Part shown: piece by piece, positions 1-7,638 of the stretch
Layout: every line of letters begins with the position of its first letter
Position numbering within the stretch: position 1 is the stretch's first letter
Assembly: GCA_947306025.1 (NCBI GenBank)
Contig: CAMZFJ010000021.1
Coordinates: 1 to 13,070 of the forward strand
Direction of reading: 5' to 3'
DNA: 13,070 nucleotides
Source of the DNA: an uncultured Fibrobacter sp.
GTDB taxonomy: Bacteria; Fibrobacterota; Fibrobacteria; Fibrobacterales; Fibrobacteraceae
Notes under the pieces: generated by a model
The model's database searches: none
What the model was told of the DNA's origin: nothing
Seen by the model: only the letters and a program-made list of their open reading frames with translations
Position numbers and translations under genes: made by a program

Positions 1-572
1 CTTGCGCCGGCGTCAGCGGAGAAGAGGGCTTTCGGGCTTGCGCCTGCGAATCCGGCGACGATGTTGGTCGGGAATTGGCGAATGGTGGTGTTGAATTCCT
101 TGACGGTTTCGTTGTAGCGCTTGCGTTCCACGGCGATGCGGTTTTCGGCGCCTTCGAGTTGTACGCGGAGTTCCTGGAAGCTCTTGTTGCTCTTGAGATC
201 CGGATAGTTTTCGGAGACGGCCATGAGGCGCTGGAGGGCGCCACCGAGGGTGCCTTGCATTTCTTGGAAGCGCTTGAGTGCGGCTTCGTCGTTCATGAGG
301 CTTTCGTCGAGTTTGACGGTTCCGCCCATGCGGCTGCGCATTTCCATGACTTCGGTGAGGGTGCTCTTTTCGAAGTTGGCTTCGCCTTGCACGGTGCTGA
401 CAAGGTTCGGGATAAGGTCAAAGCGGCGCTGGTAGGTGTTTTCGACTTGTGCCCACTGTGCCTTTACGCCTTCTTCGAGGGCGATGATGTTGTTGTAGGT
501 GCCGATGCCTTTCCCTACGATGATGAGCAGGATGACGGCGACAACGATGAGGGCGATTAAAGCTTTTTTCAT
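1..572 (-). CDS. lemA: LemA family membrane protein (C-terminus cut by window edge)
   Basis: 190 codons are visible from the ATG at 572-570; the C-terminus lies beyond position 1. The protein opens MKKALIALIVVAVILLIIVG, a single N-terminal membrane anchor (about residues 4-20), followed by a long helical domain. The LemA signature is clear: YNNIIALEEGVKAQWAQVEN, then QRRFDLIPNLVSTVQG, then FEKSTLTEVMEMRSRMGG, and later ENYPDLKSNKSFQELRVQLE and ENRIAVERKRYNETVKEFN. LemA proteins are membrane-anchored four-helix-type proteins of poorly defined function, often next to TPM-domain or M48 protease genes; none is visible here, but the downstream side is outside the window. A GGAG Shine-Dalgarno (complement of 578-581) lies 5 nt before the start. 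It sits 33 nt after the broken alcohol dehydrogenase and may be the last visible gene of that transcript or have its own promoter in the AT-rich gap. Family assignment is firm; cellular role is unknown. Confidence 0.93.
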   Translation of the reverse strand, partial: MKKALIALIVVAVILLIIVGKGIGTYNNIIALEEGVKAQWAQVENTYQRRFDLIPNLVSTVQGEANFEKSTLTEVMEMRSRMGGTVKLDESLMNDEAALKRFQEMQGTLGGALQRLMAVSENYPDLKSNKSFQELRVQLEGAENRIAVERKRYNETVKEFNTTIRQFPTNIVAGFAGASPKALFSADAGA

Positions 573-605
573 AAGATCTCCGATTTTACGATGTTAATAT
601 ATAAA

Positions 606-1748
606 TTACCCTACAACTAGCGATTTTTCGTAGATGTAGTCGATATCTTCGGGGGTGATTTTTCCGGGGACGAGGTCGAGTTTGGAGTGGTTCTCTTTCA
701 TGGCGGCGGCGAACTGGTCTCGCATTTCGCGGCTCACAGTGCATGTGCCGATGAGCTTGCGGAGCATTTCCCCAAATTCTTCGATGTCTTTGAGTCCCAG
801 AAGCGTAAGGATTTTTTCGACGTCTTGCGGGACGAACTTGGCGCAGACTTCGACATAGGCGGCGAGAAAATACCCTACTGCGGGGCCATGCGGAATGCCT
901 GCGTGGAGCGTGAGGTCATAGCTCATTCCATGTGGTACGGCGGTGCTTGTCTGTGCGATGGACATGCCGGCGATTGTCGAGGTCAGCATGAGTTTTTCGT
1001 ATAAACAGGCATCAATCGGTGTGTCAATTGCATTACCATCCTTGTCGCCATTATCGCAGTCCAAGAGTAGCGCATATTTGCTTTCGCCCCAGAGCTTGAG
1101 GCCATATTCCGGGCACATGCGGTTGAGCAAATTCGATTTCACGTTGAGGATACTTTCGACCATGTGGGCGAGCGCATCGACGGCGGTGTTTACGATGAGT
1201 TGTTTTTTGGCGGAGGCAAGGTATTTTCCATCGACGAGGGCAAGCTCAGGGAAAATCACGTGCGGTATGCTTTTCTTGAGATTGATTTTGTGGTTCGTGA
1301 TGATGGAAACCGGCGTTGCTTCGGAGCCTGTTCCGCATGTTGTGGGGACTGCTACGACGGGCGCGTGGTTGCGCGGATGGTTTGGTGCGTTGTGAATCTC
1401 ATCTGCGTTGATGTCCGGGTTTACGAGGAGGAGCGCCACAGCTTTGGCGGCATCGATAGCGGAACCTCCCCCAATGCCGATGATAAAATCGGCGTTAAAT
1501 TTATGCGCGATTTCTGTGGCCTTTTATACGGTATCAGTTGATGGATTTTCTTCGACTTCGCTGAAAATCAGGTATGGAATGTCGCCTGTAGTCAGGACGT
1601 TTGTTACATCGTTTAGCGAACCATTTGCCGCAGCGGAATGTTGCCCAGTCACGATGAGCGCGCGCTGCCCGATGGCACATAAAAGTTCGGCGTGATTTTT
1701 GACGCAGTCATTTTCGACGTAGATATTTGTGGGTACAAAAAATCGCAT
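606..1748 (-). pseudogene. Iron-containing alcohol dehydrogenase, interrupted by one in-frame TAA
   Basis: The reading frame from ATG (1748-1746) to TAA (608-606) spans 381 codons, the normal length for group III Fe-dependent alcohol dehydrogenases, but codon 75 is TAA (1526-1524). No frameshift is present: the frame resumes directly after it with KATEIAHKFNADFIIGIGGG. Family features are intact on both sides: the N-terminal start MRFFVPTNIYVENDCVKNHA, the NAD(P)-binding GIGGGS (residues 91-96), PTTCGTGSEAT, and the expected metal ligands D191, H195, H273 and H287 (the last two 14 apart, as in FucO). Intact relatives oxidise or reduce short-chain alcohols, aldehydes or diols with NAD(P). The lost residue is probably Glu (GAA to TAA), inferred from the family pattern ENPS..TVEKA. 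The start has an AAAGGA site 5 nt upstream and follows the TPR gene by 16 nt. It could be a recent pseudogene, a sequencing or assembly error, or rarely a readthrough case. A GTG at codon 104 could restart only a fragment lacking the dinucleotide-binding loop. Confidence 0.88.
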
Positions 1749-1764
1749 AAGGTTCCTTTGAAAA

Positions 1765-2829
1765 TTATAGCATCAACCATTCTTTGTTGAACCACTGGAA
1801 GAGTCGCGCTTGTTCGGTGCGGTTCTTGATGAGCCACTGCGCAAATGTCGGGCGGTCGATCGGTTCGCAGATGGTATAGATAAAGGCGTTGACCAATCCT
1901 TCGCGAATCAGGCCTTGAAAAAATCTTTGGATGGGATCGTTGATTTCGTCGGTGAACGCGACAAGCTTGATTGTTTTTTCCAACATGTAGATTAAAAATT
2001 CAGTTTGCTGTGCTGAGGTGGAATCCTTGTCGTATAGCTTGCGTGTTCCGAGAGAATCCATGGTGAGCATGGTCTGGATAGCGAGCAAAAATTCTTTGTT
2101 GACGGTGGAATCGCTATCCGTTTGCTTGATGTTCGGCGTGTTCATTTCGACGGTGTTGTCTTTTTTTAGAACAAGGTATTTCGTCTTGCCGTAAAGTCTC
2201 GAAAGGTTGTCGCGGATGATTTCGGCTTTTTTGGAGATGAACGTGGAGTACATTGTGTAGGCGTAAAACGCAGGCCACTTGCCGATTTGGCTTGCCAAGA
2301 ATCCGGCGTAATAGTAGCTGCCTTCGTGCGTACGTGTGTTGTTGATGCTGCGCTTGACCCAAGCGTAAGCGCTGTCGGCGTTGTTCTTGCGCATGTACGT
2401 GATGGTCGCGTTATATGGAATGTTGGCCGAGTTGGGCGACTTCTTGAATCCTTCGCGGTAAATGGCGAGCGCAGAATCGGGCATGCCTTTTTCGTCGTAG
2501 ATGCTTCCGAGCAGGCTATAGAGATTTTCGTCGATGTTTTCTGTCTTGAGCTTTGTCGCGGCTCTGGCGTAAGAGAGCGCCTTGTCTAAGTCGCGCTTGG
2601 CATGGTATGTAAAGGCCATTTCGTATTTGACGAGCGCGTTTTTCGGGTCTTTTTTTTCGGCCTGTTTATACTTGGCGATAGCATCGTCGAATTGACCTTG
2701 CTCGTGGAACTGGACGCCTTCGTTTACGAGGCGATCTATTACGTCGGCGTTTGCTTTTTTGGTCGCATTGGCGGCGGCAAATAGCGATGTTGTGGCGATG
2801 CAAAAAAGGAGTGCAATTGATTTTTTCAT
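1765..2829 (-). CDS. Exported TPR-repeat protein, function unknown
   Basis: The 354-residue protein begins with a Sec signal peptide, MKKSIALLFCIATTSLFAAA, with likely cleavage after ANA (residue 22). There is no lipobox, so it is probably periplasmic. Residues about 33-169 hold four TPR-like helical pairs; the clearest are NEGVQFHEQGQFDDAIAKYK, ALVKYEMAFTYHAKRDLDKA and YSLLGSIYDEKGMPDSALAI. The C-terminal half (about 190-354) matches no family I recognise. It is rich in aromatic and charged residues and may be a second helical domain. TPRs normally mediate protein-protein contacts, so a scaffolding or envelope-assembly role is possible but not shown. The ATG lies 6 nt after the TAG of the upstream phosphatase gene, and its weak ribosome binding site falls inside that gene, so translational coupling is likely. 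The gene is followed after 16 nt by the broken alcohol dehydrogenase. Confidence 0.85.
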   Translation of the reverse strand: MKKSIALLFCIATTSLFAAANATKKANADVIDRLVNEGVQFHEQGQFDDAIAKYKQAEKKDPKNALVKYEMAFTYHAKRDLDKALSYARAATKLKTENIDENLYSLLGSIYDEKGMPDSALAIYREGFKKSPNSANIPYNATITYMRKNNADSAYAWVKRSINNTRTHEGSYYYAGFLASQIGKWPAFYAYTMYSTFISKKAEIIRDNLSRLYGKTKYLVLKKDNTVEMNTPNIKQTDSDSTVNKEFLLAIQTMLTMDSLGTRKLYDKDSTSAQQTEFLIYMLEKTIKLVAFTDEINDPIQRFFQGLIREGLVNAFIYTICEPIDRPTFAQWLIKNRTEQARLFQWFNKEWLML

Positions 2830-2835
2830 GATAAA

Positions 2836-4266
2836 CTATTTCTTGAGAAGGTCGTTATAAAAGTTCCGGATATCGTCCCAGCGGTAGTACGGAGCTGCGG
2901 GGCAATTTTGAGTGCACGGCACGGCCAGTGTCTGTTCGATTTCGTTGTACAGGATTTTGACGAGGACGGGCTTGCCTGCTGCCTTGTAGAATATCATCTG
3001 CAAATTTGCGGCCATCGGGATGATTCTAAAGTCGTTCCACTGTTCGTGCAGCTTGGAGAGGTCGGAAACTTTTGCATTGGCGACTGGCAATTGCATGAGG
3101 GCGGCAAGCGGGAGGAGTGCTGCATCGTGGCCAAAGCGGAGTGTGGCGGCGATTGGCGCTGCTTGCATTTCCGAAGTTGCGCGCATTTCGGATTTCTCGC
3201 CGGCGGATTTGCCGCGCGCATTTATCGTAGTGTCGATGGCAATGGCTTCGTCCGCTTCTTCGATGATATTCTGGAGAGTGGGTTTTGCAAAGTTGAGTCC
3301 GTCGGGGCGATTGATGAGCGGGCTCGTGCCTTCAAGGCTGTACCACCAGGCGTTTTGCGCTTTCCAGCGTGTAATTTTTTCTTCGGTCGTGAAGAGGTTT
3401 ACGAATGAATCGGCGGGAATTTTTGCGTTTGCGGCAATCTCGTCGAGTAGCGGTTTGTCCATGCCTTGGATGGATGTTGCAATTTCGAAAAAGTTATTGT
3501 AGAATTTGTCTGCTTCGATATTATTTACAACGTAATTGCTGTCGTTGAATAGTTTTTTCAAGAACGGTTGCGGGTTTACTTGTTGCCAAAGCTTGTCGCT
3601 TTCGTCCGTGTAGGTCTTGACTTTGGAATAGTCGAGTTTGCCCCAGTCAAAGGCACTGATGAACTTCATGTAGCTCTTGCCAGAAACAAGTTCCGGCTTG
3701 ATTTTCGGATTGAGCGAACGGAGTTCCCCGATGAAGGCGGCCATGCTCACAATGCAACGTCCGCTGGTGCTTGCGTACGATTTGACATGCGGTGTGACTT
3801 TTTTTCCGCCAACTTTCCAATCCTTAAAAACGTCCCCAAAATTCTTGTACATGCGGTTTGCGATTCCCTCGTGCTGGGCGACACCTACTTGCGTGAGGTC
3901 TCCTTTGCGCGGGGCGGCTTTGGTAGCGAGGACTTTTGCATACGCCAGCGTTTGCTTACCGAGTTCGGTCAGTTTGCCTGCGGAATCGGCCTTGGAAAGA
4001 GTCTTGTAGAGGAACCTGTATTCGTCTGAGTCGTGGTGGTAGCGGCTACCGTGCCTTCCGTAATGGCTGATATAGAACGGCTTGTATCCGGCGGGAACCT
4101 TTGTGTATTTAATATTTACGGGTTCCGGGTACACGAGGTAATTGCTCGATGTAAATTCGGGATGTTTTAAAAGTTCAGCGTCACTCGTCTGTGCGTCCAC
4201 GGGTGCGGAGAGAAAAAATCCCGCTGCGAGTACAAAAAAGCCATATACGAAATTGTTTTTTTTCAT
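2836..4266 (-). CDS. Exported histidine-type (acid) phosphatase, branch 2
   Basis: This 476-residue protein has a signal peptide, MKKNNFVYGFFVLAAGFFLS, with probable cleavage after VDA (residue 25), placing it in the periplasm or outside. The catalytic RHGxR box is at residues 71-75 in YISHYGRHGSRY; H72 would be the phosphorylated nucleophile. The second conserved site, HD, is at 380-381 in RFGHDAALLPLAAL, supplying the usual proton donor. Both fit branch 2 of the histidine phosphatase superfamily (acid phosphatases, phytases, MINPP-like enzymes). HD resembles AppA/Agp more than the HAE of MINPP, and the Pro that usually follows RHGxR is replaced (RHGSRYHH), so the substrate cannot be called. 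Phosphomonoesters such as sugar or inositol phosphates are plausible. It is the first gene of the leftward operon and is followed 6 nt later by the TPR gene, which may be a partner. Confidence 0.9.
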   Translation of the reverse strand: MKKNNFVYGFFVLAAGFFLSAPVDAQTSDAELLKHPEFTSSNYLVYPEPVNIKYTKVPAGYKPFYISHYGRHGSRYHHDSDEYRFLYKTLSKADSAGKLTELGKQTLAYAKVLATKAAPRKGDLTQVGVAQHEGIANRMYKNFGDVFKDWKVGGKKVTPHVKSYASTSGRCIVSMAAFIGELRSLNPKIKPELVSGKSYMKFISAFDWGKLDYSKVKTYTDESDKLWQQVNPQPFLKKLFNDSNYVVNNIEADKFYNNFFEIATSIQGMDKPLLDEIAANAKIPADSFVNLFTTEEKITRWKAQNAWWYSLEGTSPLINRPDGLNFAKPTLQNIIEEADEAIAIDTTINARGKSAGEKSEMRATSEMQAAPIAATLRFGHDAALLPLAALMQLPVANAKVSDLSKLHEQWNDFRIIPMAANLQMIFYKAAGKPVLVKILYNEIEQTLAVPCTQNCPAAPYYRWDDIRNFYNDLLKK

Positions 4267-4275
4267 AAGTCCAAT

Positions 4276-4304
4276 ATAATATAATGGAGTAGTGGTGTAA
4301 GTAA
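4276..4304 (-). promoter_or_regulatory. Candidate promoter for the leftward phosphatase operon
   Basis: On the minus strand TTACTT (complement of 4299-4304), a 17-nt spacer and TATTAT (complement of 4276-4281) make a sigma-70-like pair. The -10 box lies only about 9 nt before the phosphatase ATG, so the transcript would be almost leaderless. The real start site may therefore be farther upstream. Seen by eye only. Confidence 0.3.
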
Positions 4305-4355
4305 ACTAACTTGATAAAGTCGCCATTCCCCATAAAAAGCTCTTTAAAAGCCATA

Positions 4356-4368
4356 TTTCAAGTTGAAA
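4356..4368. promoter_or_regulatory. 13-bp palindrome in the secA/phosphatase divergent region
   Basis: TTTCAA G TTGAAA is a perfect 6-bp inverted repeat around one central base. It lies about 96 nt before secA and 90 nt before the divergent phosphatase, where an operator could act on either gene. TTGAAA could also be a -35 element, but no good -10 follows at the right spacing. A chance palindrome of this size in AT-rich DNA is quite possible. Confidence 0.25.
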
Positions 4369-4427
4369 CGTTGGATGAAGTGGCACATCTTTTGCTACTT
4401 TTTACCACGTTTAATTTTAAATCATGC

Positions 4428-4447
4428 GCTATGGGCCGACCCATGGC
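4428..4447 (+). promoter_or_regulatory. Hairpin in the secA 5' leader, next to the ribosome binding site
   Basis: GCTATGGG and CCCATGGC form an 8-bp stem (one G-U pair) around the loop CCGA. It ends 6 nt before the AAAGGA Shine-Dalgarno (4454-4459) of secA. In Escherichia coli secA translation is controlled by RNA structure and the SecM arrest peptide. No SecM-like arrest sequence is seen here, so a regulatory role for this stem is only suggested by its position. Confidence 0.35.
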
Positions 4448-4464
4448 AATTATAAAGGATAACC

Positions 4465-7443
4465 ATGAGCATTGTAGATTCAGTACTCCATAAAATTTTT
4501 GGTACACCTCATGAACGTAAGGTGAAGCAGCTCCGCCCGGTGATTGCAAAGATTCACGAAGCCTGCAAGGCTCTCGAAACGCTGGACGACGCTGAACTTG
4601 CTGCAAAGAGTGCGGAATTCCGCGAAAAACTGAATAACGGCGCAACGCTTGACGATATCAAGGTTGAAGCATTTGCCGTTTGCCGCGAAGCTTGCGACCG
4701 CCGCTTGGGTATCTTCAACATTTTCAAGCCGGAATTCGGTTTTGATTTCAGCCGCCTGGGCGCAGACCTCCAGGAAGCCGTGAACAAGGCCAAGGCCGAA
4801 CTCGAAAGCGGAAAGAACGAATGGGAAGTCTACTTGCCGGCTGCTCTCTATGCCAAGGTCCGTGAACTCTATCCGGAATCCGTGAAGCCGTTCCGCATGT
4901 TGCCTTTCGACGTGCAGATGATCGGTGGCCTCGTGCTCCACGAAGGTGCAATTGCCGAAATGGCAACCGGTGAAGGTAAGACACTTGCCGCTGCTCTCCC
5001 GGTTTACTTGAACGGTCTTTCTGGCCATGGCGTGCATGTCGTGACGGTGAACGATTACCTCGCTGGCCGTGACGCTAAGCAGATGGGCTTGGTCTATAAG
5101 TTCCTCGGCCTTACGGTCGGTCTCATTATCAACGGTCTCAATCCGGAACAGCGCCGCGAAAGCTACAACTCCGACGTGACTTACGGTACCAACAACGAAT
5201 TCGGCTTCGACTACCTCCGCGACAACATGGCTGTTGAACCGAACCAGCTCGTGCAGCGCGAACTCAACTTCTGTATCGTTGACGAAGTCGACTCTATCTT
5301 GATCGACGAAGCCCGTACGCCGCTTATCATCAGTGGTCCGGCCGAAGACGCTACTGAAAAGTATGCCAAGGCCAACGAAATTTCCAAGCAGCTCGTCCGC
5401 AACAAGGACTTCTCTGTCGACGAAAAGGACAAGAATATCCAGTTTACCGAAAAGGGCGTGCTCCACATCCAGGACTTGATGCACATTACGAACCTCTATG
5501 GCGAACATGCTGACTGGGTTCACTTCCTCGATAACGCTCTCCGCGCTTGGTACCTCTTCGAAAAAGATGTCGACTACATCGTGCGCGATGGCGAAATCAT
5601 CATCGTTGACGAAAACACGGGCCGCTTGATGGAAGGCCGCCGCTATTCTAACGGTATCCACCAGGCTATCGAAGCCAAGGAAGGCGTGCAGATCCGTCGC
5701 GAAAACCAGACGCTTGCAACGATTACGTTCCAGAACTACTTCCGTATGTACAAGAAGCTTTCGGGTATGACCGGTACGGCTGAAACCGAAGCTACGGAAT
5801 TCATCAAGATTTACAACATGAACACGTGGGTCATTCCGACGAACAAGCCGTGCATCCGTAAGGACTTGCAGGACTTGGTCTATAAGTCCGAAGATGCCAA
5901 GTGGCGCGCTATCGTGGCCGAAATCAAGGAACGCCACGCCAAGGGCCAGCCGCTCCTCGTGGGTACGGCTTCCATTGAAAAGTCCGAAATCCTCCACGGC
6001 ATGCTCGAAAAGGAAGGCATCCCGCACGAAGTCTTGAACGCCAAGAACCATGGCCGCGAAGCTGAAATCATCCAGTACGCCGGTCACAAGGACAAGGTGA
6101 CGATTGCAACGAACATGGCTGGTCGTGGTACCGACATTGCGCTTGGACCGGGAGTGACTGAACTCGGCGGTTTGCATGTGCTCGGTACGGAACGTCATGA
6201 ATCTCGCCGTATCGATAACCAGTTGCGCGGTCGTTCCGGCCGTCAGGGTGACCCGGGTTCTAGCCAGTACTTCCTCAGCCTCGACGATAACTTGATGCGT
6301 ATCTTCGGTGGCGACAACGTCAAGAACCTCATGAACCGTTTTGGCGTGGGCGAAGACGAAGTGATTACCCACCCGATCGTGTCTCGTTCTATCCGTGGTG
6401 CACAGCGCCGCGTCGAAAGCCAGAGCTTCGATATCCGTAAGCACTTGCTCGACTACGATAACGTGATGAACGAACAGCGCAAGGTGATTTACGGGCTCCG
6501 CCGTCGCATCTTGAACGGTGAAGATATCCGTGACGAAATCATGAACCGCATCGAAGACGCTTGCGATATCAAGGTTTCTGCTTACATCCCGGCAAAGAGC
6601 TATCCGGAACAGTGGAAGCTCGAAGACTTGCATGCAGACTTGCAGCGCACGCTCGGCATGGAATACAGTCTCACGCTTGAAGAAGCTGTAACGAAGACTC
6701 CGGAACAGGTGCTCGACGAAATTATCGACCTCTGCAAGGTGCGTTACGACAAGCTCACGAAGATTATTCCGGATGCAGACTTCCGCAATATCGAACGCCG
6801 CTTCCTCCTCATGACGATTGACCAGGTTTGGAAGGAACACTTGTATGCTATGGACCAGCTGAAGGATGCTATCCGCTTCCACGGATACGCCCAGAAGGAT
6901 CCGCTGATGGTCTACAAGAACGACGGCTTCAAGATGTTCGAAAGCTGCCTCGAAAAGATTGCAACGCTCACGGCCCTCCGTATTTTGAACATCCGCATCA
7001 CGCTCCCGAACGGTGTGACGGTTTCTCCGGACCAGCTCCAGCTCAAGAGCCAGGAACAGATCGACGCCGAACGCAAGGCCGCAGAAGAAGCCGCTGCTAA
7101 CGCTGGCGATGCTAATGCAGAACGTCATCCTGAGCAAAGCGAAGGATCCAGTGAAGGTTCGTCTGCTTCTGAACAGTTGAGCGCCGATGGCGCCAAGGCC
7201 GCAGGTCTTGCTGGTCAGGCTGCTTCTTCCGAGACGAACGCACTTTCTGAAGATCAGGCTGATGGTCAGCCGATGCCGCAGAGCGCGCTTCCGGGCACCC
7301 GCCCGAACCGTGTGAACCCGGCCCTCGCTGCCGCGGTGAAGCGCGCCCAACAGCAGGCTGGTGCAAAGCTCGGTCGCAATGACCTCTGCTGGTGCGGTTC
7401 TGGTCTCAAGTACAAGAAGTGCCACGGCAAGGATGTTGACTAG
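4465..7443 (+). CDS. secA: Preprotein translocase subunit SecA (motor ATPase)
   Basis: SecA is the ATPase that drives unfolded preproteins through the SecYEG channel at the inner membrane. The 992-residue product has the full family layout: Walker A GEGKT (169-173), Walker B DEVD (273-276) followed by DEARTPLIISGP, the preprotein-binding region, motif V AGRGTDI (552-558), motif VI QLRGRSGRQGDPGSS (arginines around 588-593), and the helical wing and scaffold to about residue 850. The C-terminal SEC-C zinc motif CxCx8CH is intact (C975, C977, C986, H987); it binds SecB or ribosomes in other bacteria. Between them is a long Ala/Gln/Ser-rich linker (about 855-965), longer than in Escherichia coli SecA (901 aa total). 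It contains an in-frame dispersed repeat at residues 887-896 (RHPEQSEGSS). The ATG has AAAGGA 5 nt upstream. Codon bias is strong: between codons 7 and 987 no TTA, CTA or TCA occurs, as expected of a highly expressed gene. Confidence 0.99.
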   Translation: MSIVDSVLHKIFGTPHERKVKQLRPVIAKIHEACKALETLDDAELAAKSAEFREKLNNGATLDDIKVEAFAVCREACDRRLGIFNIFKPEFGFDFSRLGADLQEAVNKAKAELESGKNEWEVYLPAALYAKVRELYPESVKPFRMLPFDVQMIGGLVLHEGAIAEMATGEGKTLAAALPVYLNGLSGHGVHVVTVNDYLAGRDAKQMGLVYKFLGLTVGLIINGLNPEQRRESYNSDVTYGTNNEFGFDYLRDNMAVEPNQLVQRELNFCIVDEVDSILIDEARTPLIISGPAEDATEKYAKANEISKQLVRNKDFSVDEKDKNIQFTEKGVLHIQDLMHITNLYGEHADWVHFLDNALRAWYLFEKDVDYIVRDGEIIIVDENTGRLMEGRRYSNGIHQAIEAKEGVQIRRENQTLATITFQNYFRMYKKLSGMTGTAETEATEFIKIYNMNTWVIPTNKPCIRKDLQDLVYKSEDAKWRAIVAEIKERHAKGQPLLVGTASIEKSEILHGMLEKEGIPHEVLNAKNHGREAEIIQYAGHKDKVTIATNMAGRGTDIALGPGVTELGGLHVLGTERHESRRIDNQLRGRSGRQGDPGSSQYFLSLDDNLMRIFGGDNVKNLMNRFGVGEDEVITHPIVSRSIRGAQRRVESQSFDIRKHLLDYDNVMNEQRKVIYGLRRRILNGEDIRDEIMNRIEDACDIKVSAYIPAKSYPEQWKLEDLHADLQRTLGMEYSLTLEEAVTKTPEQVLDEIIDLCKVRYDKLTKIIPDADFRNIERRFLLMTIDQVWKEHLYAMDQLKDAIRFHGYAQKDPLMVYKNDGFKMFESCLEKIATLTALRILNIRITLPNGVTVSPDQLQLKSQEQIDAERKAAEEAAANAGDANAERHPEQSEGSSEGSSASEQLSADGAKAAGLAGQAASSETNALSEDQADGQPMPQSALPGTRPNRVNPALAAAVKRAQQQAGAKLGRNDLCWCGSGLKYKKCHGKDVD
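7124..7151 (+). repeat. Dispersed repeat half-element inside the secA coding sequence
   Basis: GTCATCCTGAGCAAAGCGAA followed by GGATCCAG matches, with one change, the left arm of the palindrome at 7507-7550. It lies in the variable SecA linker and is read in frame as HPEQSEGSS after R887. Only one arm is present; no inverse arm (CTGGAT...CAGGATGAC) follows. Similar GTCATCCTGAGC...GGATCC units are, from general knowledge, dispersed in many genomes and often leave HPEQSEGS-like peptides in predicted proteins. Confidence 0.8.
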
Positions 7444-7489
7444 ACGAAAGAACGCCCGCTTCGGCGGGCTACAGACGAGAGACGAAAGA
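7442..7489. repeat. 10-bp direct repeats flanking the post-secA hairpin
   Basis: AGACGAAAGA occurs at 7442-7451, starting within the secA stop codon, and again at 7480-7489, with the related AGACGAGAG in between (7473-7481). The repeats bracket the 7454-7469 hairpin. They could be a small duplication or part of a dispersed unit; no gene is present. Confidence 0.55.
7454..7469. terminator. GC-rich hairpin after secA, possible terminator
   Basis: GCCCGC TTCG GCGGGC is a perfect 6-bp stem with a very stable UUCG loop, 10 nt after the secA stop codon. No U-run follows on the plus strand, so it is a poor intrinsic terminator for secA by the classical rule. On the minus strand it is followed by GTTCTTTCG, only slightly better. 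It may instead protect the 3' end of secA mRNA or cause partial termination before tmk. Confidence 0.5.
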
Positions 7490-7506
7490 GAGGTTATAGG
7501 AAAAGT

Positions 7507-7598
7507 GTCATCCTGAGCGAAGCGACGTTGTTGCGAAGCGAAGGATCCAGTTAAGTATGTTTTTCTGGATTCTTCGTCACTACGTTCCTCAGGATGAC
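7507..7598. repeat. Long imperfect palindromic repeat between secA and tmk
   Basis: The left arm (7507-7550) starts GTCATCCTGAGCGAAGCGAC and ends GCGAAGGATCCAG. The right arm (7565-7598) is its imperfect inverse complement, starting CTGGATTCTTCGTC and ending CCTCAGGATGAC. The loop is about 14 nt (7551-7564). The outer 11 bp (GTCATCCTGAG with CTCAGGATGAC) and the inner pairs around CTGGAT are the best matched; the left arm has about 10 extra bases. The RNA would form a large hairpin in the secA-tmk transcript. It contains no coding sequence and resembles REP/MITE-like non-autonomous elements. Confidence 0.85.
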
Positions 7599-7638
7599 GA
7601 TCGCCCTAAATTCTTCTGCATCTTACGGTCTATTAATC

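Noticed and set aside
75..560. Plus-strand open frame at the left edge
   Set aside because: It is the in-register shadow of the lemA gene on the minus strand, which has clear LemA motifs and a good ribosome binding site.
1164..1541. Plus-strand open frames across the alcohol dehydrogenase region
   Set aside because: They are shadows; the minus-strand frame carries all the family motifs on both sides of the stop codon.
4311..4493. 60-codon open frame upstream of and overlapping secA, a possible SecM-like leader peptide
   Set aside because: It starts with TTG, lacks a good ribosome binding site, has no signal peptide or arrest motif, and runs through the leader hairpin and into secA in another frame.
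4480..7425. Very long minus-strand open frame antisense to secA
   Set aside because: It is in exact register with secA and its composition is explained by secA codon bias; it has no recognisable domain.
7594..7638. Upstream in-frame ATG for tmk
   Set aside because: It lies in the palindromic repeat, has no properly spaced Shine-Dalgarno, and adds residues absent from the family.
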